NCBI GenBank assembly: GCA_028565635.1
Contig: JAOXYB010033495.1
Location: 1 to 14,234, forward strand
Source: Phoronis ovalis
Taxonomy: Eukaryota > Phoronida > Phoronidae
DNA: 14,234 bases
Direction of reading: 5' to 3'
Shown here: in pieces, positions 1 through 8,104 of the stretch
How the letters are laid out: each line of letters opens with the position of its first letter
How positions within the stretch are numbered: the stretch's first letter is position 1
The notes under the pieces: model-generated
The model's input: only the letters and a program-made list of their open reading frames with translations
Database searches by the model: none
What the model was told of the DNA's origin: nothing
Program-made: the position numbers and the translations under genes

Positions 1-155
1 TGATCATAGTCTAAGAATAAACGTCTCGATCATCACTCTCTCGATTCTACCACTGCTGAGCTCTCTCTAACTACGCTTGACCACGTAACACAGCCGGGAC
101 TGACAACATGACAACCTATTCATGAATAAGACCGGGTTGTCAATTGTTAGCCTAA

Positions 156-320
156 AGAGAGTGTGTAATCTGCACAATAACGGGAGCGAACTCTGTTCCT
201 GTTCCTGATGCCTTCTGGATAAATAATTTCGGTGGTACCATAACTGAGCCAGTTTCAACGGAAGAAGATAATTTTGAGTCAACGTTGATTTCATACTTCG
301 GAGAGCCCATATCAACATAA
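156..320 (+). CDS. Possible terminal coding exon or coding remnant, unrecognised
   Basis: A frame open from just after a TAA at 153-155 to a TAA at 318-320 encodes about 54 residues. The later part reads in protein-like fashion, with segments such as VPVPDAFWINNFGG and STEEDNFESTLISYF, and the codons are mixed rather than AT-drifted. There is no in-frame ATG, so it would have to be an exon. Weak acceptor-like AGs lie at its 5' edge (for example gttag at 146-150), but none has a good pyrimidine tract. No clear AATAAA follows within 100 bases. I recognise no family. It could be a 3' terminal exon of a plus-strand gene entering from the left, a decayed mobile-element ORF, or chance. The antisense frame over the same bases is also open, which weakens the case. 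Confidence 0.22.
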   Translation, partial: RECVICTITGANSVPVPDAFWINNFGGTITEPVSTEEDNFESTLISYFGEPIST

Positions 321-1190
321 AAAATATCAACGGCCAGATTAGTAACCGGGGGTCCGACTCAAATCAATGGCTGGTACGCGTGCTTGTGAACAAAAAGCGT
401 AAAAAGGTGATTTCTAAATGCGTTACGCAACAATGTTACATTTTTCTATAAAATATAAAAAAGGGTACTTTTATTACACAATTGAAACCTAAGTGAGTTC
501 CTTACTACAATGATTAAAGCAGTAGGTATATACATGAGTTGTAATAACTGCGGTCAAAACGGTTAGAAAAAACATTCTCAGCGCTTTTCGGGTATAGAAG
601 AAATTTCTCAACGCACACACGTGTCTAAAACTTCCTTCAGTCAGTGAAAAGATGTCAAATTTTAAAAATTGGAAAACGATTTCAGATATTTTTTCAAACA
701 AATATGGCTACCAATAGTTCCTTTAGGTCGAATCCCCGGAAAATACGGTCTCCAAAATCCGAAAAAATAATCTCATTCTTATTTACTCATGGAAGCATAA
801 CTGGAACTCAAAAATATCCTATCCAGTGGATATATTTCCTGTGAGTTTTTGCCTTCCAGTCATCATTTCCAGGTCATCTCATTGCCTTCACAGGCATTTA
901 AGAAAAGACAATGAAAAACTTATTATCAATGTTCTTGTTTTTGTCACCACCTGCAACAATAATATTTAACTAGACTAGCAGGGGTACTAGTTTTTAACAA
1001 TAGGTAAGTGTTAGATAAAAGTAAACAGTGTGAGATCGTTTGTGTATGCCTAAGGAAAGGATAAAATTTAAAGTGAAATAGTGTATTAAACGTTTCTGGT
1101 TTCGTTTTTTCTCATTTGTGGCCATATGTACTGACAAAAGTCCGTCACGGTGTCCCTCGAGACCCGTATCATTTTTCGTTAATTTCAACA
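321..1190. other. Gene-free AT-rich stretch
   Basis: I see no convincing exon, RNA gene or element here. Short open frames on both strands have ordinary AT-rich, Phe/Lys/Ser-heavy translations with no splice-site support. Homopolymer A/T runs are common. Confidence 0.5.
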
Positions 1191-1191
1191 T

Positions 1192-1243
1192 GCATGCACA
1201 CACGCACACATTCATGCACACACAAACACGCACACACACACGT
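1192..1243. repeat. Imperfect CA microsatellite
   Basis: An interrupted run of CA dinucleotides with TGCATG and CACG interruptions. On the opposite strand it gives a meaningless Val/Cys-rich open frame. It is a simple-sequence repeat of the kind usual in animal genomes. Confidence 0.85.
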
Positions 1244-2204
1244 GGGTGTTACACTATACATATATTTTAAAACATGATCTGAAAATCCCTTTAAATCACT
1301 GGCTAGATTCAGTTTGATTAAAAGATCATTGGCTGTATGCATTTATAGGACCCGCCCCATCGTGCAGTACATTTTTATGTCCCACACGGTCCTGGCTCCT
1401 AAACATTGCCATGTATATTTATTTATTCATCCCCTTTCGTGTCATGTAGCATGTCAATCAATGCGTTGTGTCAATTTCGACGATACATCACTACGTAAAT
1501 ATTGTCCCTCACATTTATTTATTTACCATGTCCGTGGCAAGTGCATGAATCACTCTCGTCAATTTCGGCCTGGGCACTTGAACGACTATAGAGGGGAGTC
1601 ATAGCTTTCAAAAACAATTCACCAATGTATGAATTCATAAACTCACAGTATGTTTACAAATCCTGAGATCTCTTTCCTGACACTTGAAATATGTTTTTAG
1701 ACGAAAAGTATGTAATATTTATTTATTCATTGACTTAATTATGGGATAAGTTGTATATTTTACGTATTGTCTTCTAGTACATAGATTAACTCTTCACGGA
1801 AAATTCTGTTCCGTCGCAAAGTCTCATGCTTACTCCCGATTTTTCATGCAGTCTTAACCAATTAACTTTTGTGTGAACTCTAAGAACAGACCACCTGGTG
1901 GAATTAGTGAGAAATACACAGGAAACTGATCCGTTTAGATATAATCCCCTCAATTTGTGATAAAAAATGATATTTCCAAATTGTGATTACTCTCACTTTG
2001 TGCGAAATTATACCCACTTCCAAATAGAGATATCCCCATGGCTGCCCATGAGCCAAAAGATAATGAAAAGAGAAAAAAGCTAATTAATACGCTCGCCGGA
2101 TCCATATTCCATATGCAATTGTTACCATGGCTGTAATTAGCTATCTAATGCCATATAGTAATGTAAAAAAGGTAATGAAAAGTAATGTACTGCTATTTTC
2201 CGTC
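1244..2204. other. Gene-free stretch with faint degenerate repeats
   Basis: No exon is supported. The 96-codon plus-strand open frame between about 1314 and 1604 begins at a non-ATG codon and covers a degenerate internal repeat: ATTTATTTATT is followed some 60-75 bases later by GTCAATTTCG, twice, in about 1415-1570. I treat it as non-coding. Around 1940-2025 there is a loose repetition of (C)AATTTGTGA/AAATTGTGA/CTTTGTGCG. Confidence 0.4.
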
Positions 2205-2266
2205 GCATGCCAAACGTTTTAAAAAACATAGGATGCTGGAAGTGTTTCAAAATTATTAGAGCTACA
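2205..2266. repeat. Dispersed ~61-bp repeat, copy A
   Basis: This segment aligns along its length, with a single-base gap, with 3289-3349. Shared blocks include TGCCAA(A/G)CGTTT, ACATAGG, TGTTTC and ATTAGAGCTACA. It is preceded by AGTAATGT-type sequence in both places. The pair probably marks two old copies of the same interspersed element. Confidence 0.6.
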
Positions 2267-2813
2267 GTATTGTAGAAAAGTACTTTATTGCAATGCGCTG
2301 TTCAATTAAGGTCAAAAGGACAAAAAGGTTTATAGCAGAATGTATGCTGTATATGCATAAAACTAGTAACAGTATGACGAAACACTGAATTTTTTTGCTA
2401 TTTGTACTAATTTCTTCGTGCGCAGAACATCATACATTATTCCTTTCTCCGTCGGTAGCAATTTACCCACACAGCTAAGAACAATTGCTTTTTATTTATC
2501 CGCTGATAATGTCAGAAAAGTAGATTGACATTAGTACAAAACGCGGTGATTTTGTTGTCAACGAAATGTAGACAACGACACATTGATTTAATGTAGTTCT
2601 GTTCAGTGGTGGAAACAAGGTGTCCGGGCGAGAGACACGAGCTTAATTGCTTCATGAGTAAGTATGCTGTATTCTCTGCAAATATATGGAGTGGTAAATC
2701 TTATTATTTCCCAGAAAGATTCTTTATTTGGGCTTCATCTTTATAAGAGAGCTATATGATATATGCTTCTTTCTTCTTAGCTGCAATTCTTATTTGTACC
2801 TTTATAGCGGGAC
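2267..2813. other. Gene-free AT-rich stretch
   Basis: No coding or structured feature is supported. The only notable feature is its right edge, where a perfect palindrome begins. Confidence 0.45.
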
Positions 2814-2866
2814 CTTTAGTCTAGGATATATAAAACTCTAAGAGTTTTATATATCCTAGCTTTAGT
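2814..2866. mobile_element. Perfect 39-bp palindrome flanked by 7-bp direct repeats
   Basis: Bases 2821-2859 form two 19-base arms that are exact reverse complements (left arm CTAGGATATATAAAACTCT) around a single central A. The palindrome is bracketed by identical CTTTAGT heptamers at 2814-2820 and 2860-2866, which look like a target-site duplication. This is what a minimal terminal-inverted-repeat insertion, or a transposon collapsed to its two ends, would look like. No transposase or internal sequence remains. Transcribed in either direction it would form a 19-bp hairpin with almost no loop. It could also have arisen by aberrant replication, in which case the heptamers are coincidental. Confidence 0.55.
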
Positions 2867-3270
2867 GAACTGACAGATGTGTCTTTAAACTTCTAGATTG
2901 ATGCTGTAATCAGCCAAGTCAGTTACTCAAAGATATGTTCAAAAAATGTGAATGATTTTAATTAAAAACATTAAAATGTTTAACTTTACTGCAAAATCTT
3001 CCGTAAAATCGTCTTATGTATTTGGATCAAGTTGAACTAGAATTACCAAAGCATACGTATGGATTTAATGCTAGAGGGGTCTTGGTAGGTTAGTTGTATA
3101 AAGAAATTATACTATAACCTCAAAATATGTAAAAAAAACTGTCATATTTGCAGTAATATTGCTTTGTGCAAATCCAATTTCTTCAATTGTTTGAACAAAC
3201 CATTATTAGAAGTACTAATATTTTATGTAGAATATATACCTGTAGTTAAATAGTAATGTGAAAAACGTAT
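2867..3270. other. Gene-free AT-rich stretch
   Basis: No exon, element or RNA gene can be supported. Composition is uniformly AT-rich with short poly-A runs. Confidence 0.45.
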
Positions 3271-3410
3271 GTATTAAAATGTCCCATAACGTGCCAAGCG
3301 TTTCAAAATACATAGGTGCGACAAATGTTTCGAAACGATTAGAGCTACATGCTGGTAATTTAAAAAAACAGTGTATTGAAATGTCCCGTAACGTGCCAAG
3401 CGTTTCAAAA
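3271..3410. repeat. 38-bp direct repeat, period 102, containing dispersed repeat copy B
   Basis: Bases 3271-3308 and 3373-3410 match over 38 bases with two A/G differences; the core is TAACGTGCCAAGCGTTTC. The interval 3289-3349 also aligns with 2205-2266. Three decayed units of one repeat family are therefore present within 1.2 kb, two of them in tandem. No coding potential is seen. Confidence 0.75.
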
Positions 3411-4486
3411 CTGCCTTTTATTTTTTAATAATATATAGATGAGTGAACCCCAACATGGTTTGAGAAAATTCACACCTTATTTTTCTAGATTCGTCCAGCT
3501 CGTTGGATCCATATTTGCTAAAATAAATACGAATTCAATTTAAAATGCAGTGTGGTCATTTGGTGTCCTGCTTTGACATACGTGCAGTCAAAAAAAACCG
3601 GTTTCGTTAACTTTTGCTTGCTAAAAGAAAATTCTAATTTGTATGCATTGGTAAAGAATGTTTGTTGAAAATAAAGAAACCTGTTTGCTGACGGAGAAGT
3701 AACAAAAACGTATTCCCTTTGCTAATTTGGTCAAAAAGGGGTTCCTCTCTGGTAATTTGGTAAAAATCTCTGTGGTCCCATACTGCATCCCATATAGCCA
3801 TTTTGTTTTACAAGGAGGAATATCACAGAATAACAGGGTGCACTGTTGTTGTTAAGATAATACGCAGTGATATTATTATAACTCATATAAACATTGTTGT
3901 TATGGAGGTGCATATGAGGAATTCCTACAGAGTAATGTATGTTCTTTTTGCAAGTGGCACTCAATAACAAGGCATGTCGGAGAAGCAAGTTACTCAATTT
4001 GTAAAATAACGGTGACCGACTGGATAAACCGGGAAAAGGGCCGGAAAGTTGTAGCAACACATTGTACATACTGTATCAAGTAATTACTTGTTTTTAGTTA
4101 GTTTTCACACAGTTTTTCTTGAAAGGCTTTAAGCTAGACATCAGGCAATGTAACATATAATTTACAATTAAAGGACACAGTCGATACATTATATGTTTCC
4201 GATTCGAGGACGATTCTCACTATCAGGAACATCCCATATTAATCCTTTGATTATACATTGGGGCCGTTAACAGCACCAAGTAAATTTCTTATACACTCAA
4301 GTCTTATCCATCAAAGGAAATTGTGGGAAAGTGTGATTCGTGCCCTCCATAGCATATTGTGACAAGTTTCCATTTTCTAATTTTATTGAGGGACTAGGAA
4401 GAATTATTTGTCCAGTTATTTATTTTGCAGCAGAATAAAAATTATTTTTGGGGCTATAGGGGGGTAACGCGAGCATTGGGGTATGT
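3411..4486. other. Gene-free stretch
   Basis: The long minus-strand open frame at about 3731-4069 has unremarkable composition, starts in a small imperfect repeat (TAATTTGGTC at 3723 and TAATTTGGTA at 3753) and has no supporting splice sites. I regard it as chance. Confidence 0.45.
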
Positions 4487-4666
4487 TAAGTGCGAGCAGC
4501 GAGCATGCCTTAATCTGTCAAGTGCGAGCAGCGAGCATGCCTTAATCTGTTAAGTGCGAGCAGCGAGCATTGTCTTTTGGCGACCATTTTTGTCGACGTT
4601 TTTTTTTTGGTTGTCGATTTTTTTTTTCTTGTCAAGTGCGAGCAGCCGATTTTTAAGTGCGATCAT
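4487..4666. repeat. 32-bp tandem repeat, three good units plus decayed copies
   Basis: Units begin at 4487, 4519 and 4551, an exact 32-base spacing. Each opens with (T/C)AAGTGCGAGCAGCGAGCAT; the first two continue with GCCTTAATCTGT. Related truncated pieces follow at about 4633 (CAAGTGCGAGCAGC) and 4654 (TAAGTGCGATCAT), separated by T-rich tracts. A partial precursor (CGCGAGCATTGGG) precedes the array. The block is richer in GC than its surroundings. It looks like a small satellite or the internal repeat of an old mobile element. Confidence 0.85.
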
Positions 4667-4946
4667 TGTACATTTCTCCCCTCATTTTGTGAAACACATC
4701 TGTATTTATACACAGTTTGCTTATTAAGAGAACTACTACATGTACATTTAATATTCCCATAGTGGCAAACTAGAAGCGGTACCCGAAACGGTACAATGAA
4801 TTGATGTTTTTTTTTACCAAATCTACATGCTCAAAATGTTTTCAATGACTGTGAAAAGCATAGACCTGGGAGTAATATTCATTTCAAAATGAATGAGAAA
4901 AGATTTCGAGAAAATGTCTAGTTTTCCATATTGTCAATTTACACTA
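4667..4946. other. Gene-free AT-rich stretch
   Basis: Nothing supportable is present. Confidence 0.4.
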
Positions 4947-5091
4947 TTAAAGACCACTGTAAAATATCATGTCTTCATAATAAGAAATGTCGTGCTTCAA
5001 ATCATCCAGAGCCAGCCAGTTGTATTTAGCTGAAGTATAAGTAGGACCTGGATAACAGGTAAAAATTTCCCAGATTATATTGAAGTGAGCC
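4947..5091 (-). CDS. Candidate terminal exon, unrecognised
   Basis: On the minus strand a good splice acceptor (GTCTTCTTACAG, ending at 5092) is preceded by TACTAAT (5110-5104), a perfect branch-point match, although its branch A would lie only about 13 bases from the AG. The exon is open in phase 2 for 47 residues up to a TAA at 4949-4947. The peptide is protein-like (IIWEIFTCYPGPTYTS, NWLALDDLKHDISYYED) but matches no family I know. It lies downstream of the membrane-protein gene on the same strand. That gene uses phase 1, which here would give only Leu-Thr-Ser-Ile and a stop; phase 0 gives 21 residues then a stop. It may belong to another transcript, be an old gene fragment, or be chance. 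Confidence 0.28.
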
Positions 5092-5579
5092 CTGTAAGAA
5101 GACATTAGTAAAATATCAGCAAGAAAAAGCACAAAGCAAAATTGTTATTAAATGACTTTTAATTATATAATTATTAATATAACAAGTAAAACTATACTCA
5201 GCTTAATTAAGCAATTCTTATATACTGCAATATAAAACAAAATAAACGTAGTCTCCATGATTTATAACAAAATAATTTTAAATATCACATTAAAGTATAT
5301 GTTTGAACAAATTTTTATCAAATATAGATTTACAGCTACCACAAAAATAAATAAAATCAAGATTAATAAGAAGTCCTAAAATAAACAAATTTTGAAACGT
5401 TATAGCGATAACAGATCTCCTCACAACTGATTTTCTAAAATACAGCCTTGAGATACAAAAAACACTGTTATTTGACTATAACTGTCTTTGTAACTTTTCA
5501 TAACCGAAATGTAGAGATGGACATGTAAAAGAATACATTTTTGCGAAGGTTGATGAATTAAAAAAAAAAATTGATAATT
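5092..5579. other. Very AT-rich gene-free stretch
   Basis: Mostly A/T with TAATTATATAATTATTAATATAA-like low complexity around 5160-5185. No exon or RNA gene is supported. Confidence 0.45.
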
Positions 5580-5960
5580 CTCACAATCTGATACCCATTT
5601 TGGGTGAAAATTGGGTTTTCCGAATTTTAATTTTCAAAAAATGTAAGTCAGAAACCCGTGTACCTACAAAGCTGAAACTTGGCAAAAATTATCTTTATAA
5701 ATTGATCTACAATGTTTCAATTTCTTAAAATTTGCTTCATTTAAAAGTTACGAATCATTTTTTTAAAGCTTAAAGGTCAGCATTTTACTGATTTTGATAT
5801 GACCCTTAAATTTAAAAAAAATAAATCTTTTGAACAAAGCAAAATTTTAAAAATCTGAGACACGCATTTGTACCTACATATGTATATCGCATTTATGCAA
5901 AGTTTCAATTTGACCAATATTTTTTTTGAAAATTAAAATTCAATTTTTTCCTTAGATCAT
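5580..5960. mobile_element. Foldback / MITE-like element, no coding capacity
   Basis: A perfect 20-base inverted repeat is present: GAATTTTAATTTTCAAAAAA at 5622-5641 and its reverse complement at 5922-5941. Between the arms, imperfect symmetry continues. CTTAAAGGTCA (about 5769-5779) pairs with TGACCCTTAAA (about 5801-5811) near the centre, and GTACCTAC plus a GAAACTT/AAGTTTC pair occur towards both ends. About 320 bases would fold into one long imperfect hairpin. There is no transposase. A non-autonomous element is the likeliest explanation; end points and target duplications are not clear, so the limits are approximate. Confidence 0.5.
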
Positions 5961-7063
5961 ATGACTGTGTAGAGTATTAACCTTTTAAAAATGTATACTG
6001 TCATGTCTATCTCTTTATTTTAATTACTAAAACATAGGTTGAAATATATATACACCTATTTGTACCTCAATGCTTTGTAAGTCATCCATAATTTCTTACG
6101 GAGCATCTACAAATTTCACAACACAGTCACCTAGGTGAAATCTTTGTTACTGCTTCTTAATTAAGAATTCAAAGAAAGAGATGCAGTGAAACAGCCATAA
6201 GTGACTTGTATCATAAATTTGAATAATGATTGAAGATCATGATTTTTGTATTGTATGATCCTGCAAATTACGACATGCTGTTATAAGCACAGGAAATTTT
6301 ATTTACCAATGAACAAAAATTTTATCAGTTACAGGAACCAATTTAATAAGAACATGCCACTATTTTACGGGCAACAACTGCAGTTTGTATCTGATCTGAA
6401 CTATCATACTGAAGCCATGTGTCTCATATCTCCACGTAACATACATTTATATTATTCTGTAAATTTACTTAAAACAGTTAAGAACAATAAATGAGAACAT
6501 GGAACTCAATATTTTATATTTCTTCAACACATTTTTTAGTTTTTGGTTTTCGTTTCTTTTTTCTTTTAGTGTCTATGTTACTTTCATTGATATTGTGAGC
6601 AATTGGGTCCAGTTGTCTTCTTTTACTACAGGACTCTTGATGCTTTTCGGACGGTATTACATCATCAACAGTTGTCCTGAAAACATGTACCAGTATCATG
6701 CATACGAAATATTCTCTTATAAAGCAAAGACAAAGCAAACAGTGCAGATAACTAAGATAATGTAAAAAAGGTGTTTAAGCAAGCTAGTGTACACAAGCAA
6801 GTTACAAAGGTTTTACATGTTTGCCTGCCAAAGCAGTGATAACACACTGAGAATGTTGTAATCATATTTATGGGAACAAATAAAAAAGTAGTTTCTTGAC
6901 AGACGTCACTTCATTTCATAAGGAAGACTGCTAGAAAAGTTTCACAAAATGAAAAGCTTTTTTCACCTTTATGTGGCTTAAATCTATTTTGCAATTTAAA
7001 TTTTGAAATACTTCTGCGAAATATTTTGATACAAAAAAACGAGTCAAAACCTTGTAGGTCATG
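5961..7063. other. Non-coding flank downstream of the membrane-protein gene
   Basis: Several open frames of 70-90 codons on both strands between 6246 and 6765 overlap each other and have Phe/Ile/Asn/Lys-rich, AT-driven composition without splice signals. I take them as chance. Two perfect short palindromes stand close together, CACCTAGGTG (6128-6137) and TTCTTAATTAAGAA (6154-6167). The right part may be 3' UTR if the transcript extends this far. Confidence 0.35.
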
Positions 7064-7069
7064 TTTATT
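7064..7069 (-). terminator. Candidate poly(A) signal AATAAA, distal
   Basis: AATAAA read on the minus strand, about 370 bases past the stop codon of the distal terminal exon. It would end the long-spliced transcript. In DNA this AT-rich the hexamer is common, so its use is inferred from position only. Confidence 0.3.
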
Positions 7070-7203
7070 ATTCTCATTATCTTTAGTGGACAGTTGCTAT
7101 ATATCTATGAAAAACAGTTTCTATTCTAAGGAAATTAAAGCAGCTTATGCAGAACCATTGGTGTTACCTAAAAGAAATCAGAAAATGCATTGCTTTGGCA
7201 CTG

Positions 7204-7209
7204 TTTAAT
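7204..7209 (-). terminator. Candidate poly(A) signal ATTAAA
   Basis: ATTAAA, the commonest variant signal, lies about 230 bases after the stop of the distal exon on the same strand. It is an alternative to the AATAAA further on. Confidence 0.25.
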
Positions 7210-7438
7210 AAGCCACAAGATACATATATAAGATGAACACTGACATCGTTTTCAGCATATAACACCTCATTAAACAGAATCAACAAGAGGTACATTTGTG
7301 TTTGAAATAATGTAACATAATATAGCTTCTTAGAACTTAATGTTGAGTTAGTCTTGAAAGGAAAAAATACAATTATTTTTTCAATGATTCAGATTGGAAT
7401 TGTAAGACTCAGATGCAAGTTTCATTAGTTCACTGATA

Positions 7439-7641
7439 TTACTTTTGGTCATCAATCACATTTTCTGGTTCCATTTGTGGCTTTAAATCTATAGCTTTTG
7501 ATGAAATTCCAGAGGTCAGCCTATTACCATCTCCACCACCACCACTGGAAATTTGATTTTCACTGTTTGGTTTCATCTCATAAGGCGAAGGTTCCCCACC
7601 ATGTCCACAGGGGTTCACTTGGTTAGGGCATAAAGGACATT
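7439..7641 (-). CDS. Distal terminal exon: alternative short cytoplasmic tail of membrane protein
   Basis: On the minus strand an acceptor (ATAATTGTTTTAG, ending at 7642) with a plausible branch point CTAAC (7675-7671) precedes a frame that enters in phase 1 and stays open for 66 residues to a TAA at 7441-7439. Joined to the phase-1 donor of either transmembrane exon (TCA G| + AA), the junction codon is GAA (Glu). The peptide begins CPLCPNQVNPCGH, a C-x2-C-x6-C-x-H cluster. It then has a short Gly run (SSGGGGDG) and an acidic, polar end (MEPENVIDDQK). It has no hydrophobic segment, so it should be cytoplasmic. The codon content is clearly more balanced than the surrounding AT-rich DNA. I recognise no domain; the Cys/His cluster resembles half of a RING or zinc knuckle, but the second half is missing. 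Confidence 0.72.
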
Positions 7642-8090
7642 CTAAAACAATTATATTACAACTATCATTTGTTAGCTTTCAGTTTGCTACAAAGAAAGTA
7701 TAGCAAAAATTATATAATTAGAGAATGGTAATTTAGCTCCATTCGTGTGCTCACAGTACAAGCAGTGGTTATAAAATATGAGGAAACAAAAATTGTCACT
7801 AAATACAGTATTGAAAATAAGAGAAAGACAATTTTTAATAATATAACAGTTTAGCTTACCTTGGATAAATAATACACGGTATCTTCAGAAGTAGACTACT
7901 ATACAAATTTAGTCTAGTAGATATAAATAATTCATCAAGATGAAGTATATAAAGAAGCATTATATAATTATCATAATTTCACCATGATTATGTAGCAATA
8001 ACTAACACAATTAGAATAACGTAAATTTATTCAAGACACCATTAATAATTACAAATAAAATGTGTTAATGCTGAATCACTGCTATAATAA

Positions 8091-8104
8091 TATATATATA
8101 TATA
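8091..8104. repeat. Short TA microsatellite
   Basis: Seven TA dinucleotides in an already AT-rich intron; simple repeat of no evident function. Confidence 0.7.

Noticed and set aside
67-330. 87-codon minus-strand open frame
   Set aside because: It is antisense to the more protein-like plus-strand frame at 156-320, has no splice support, and its composition is unremarkable.
1314-1604. 96-codon plus-strand open frame
   Set aside because: It starts at a non-ATG codon and spans a degenerate internal repeat; Cys/His-rich translation without any domain.
2821-2859. microRNA precursor or rho-independent terminator
   Set aside because: The stem is too short and perfect, with a 1-base loop, for a microRNA precursor; no prokaryotic context for a terminator.
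3731-4069. 112-codon minus-strand open frame
   Set aside because: Longest ORF after the tail exon, but low-information composition (Asn/Tyr/Leu runs), no splice sites and no recognisable motif.
4487-4666. CRISPR array
   Set aside because: The 32-base period is contiguous with no unique spacers, and the context is eukaryotic; it is a plain tandem repeat.
6246-6765. Two consecutive plus-strand open frames, the second with a hydrophobic start
   Set aside because: They are in different frames, AT-driven (Phe/Tyr/Ile/Asn), overlap an equally long antisense frame, and show no joining splice sites.
7860-7945. Minus-strand cassette exon ending CCAAG|GTAAGC
   Set aside because: With the phase-1 entry required by the gene, the possible acceptors give either immediate stops or a donor phase that does not fit the next exon.
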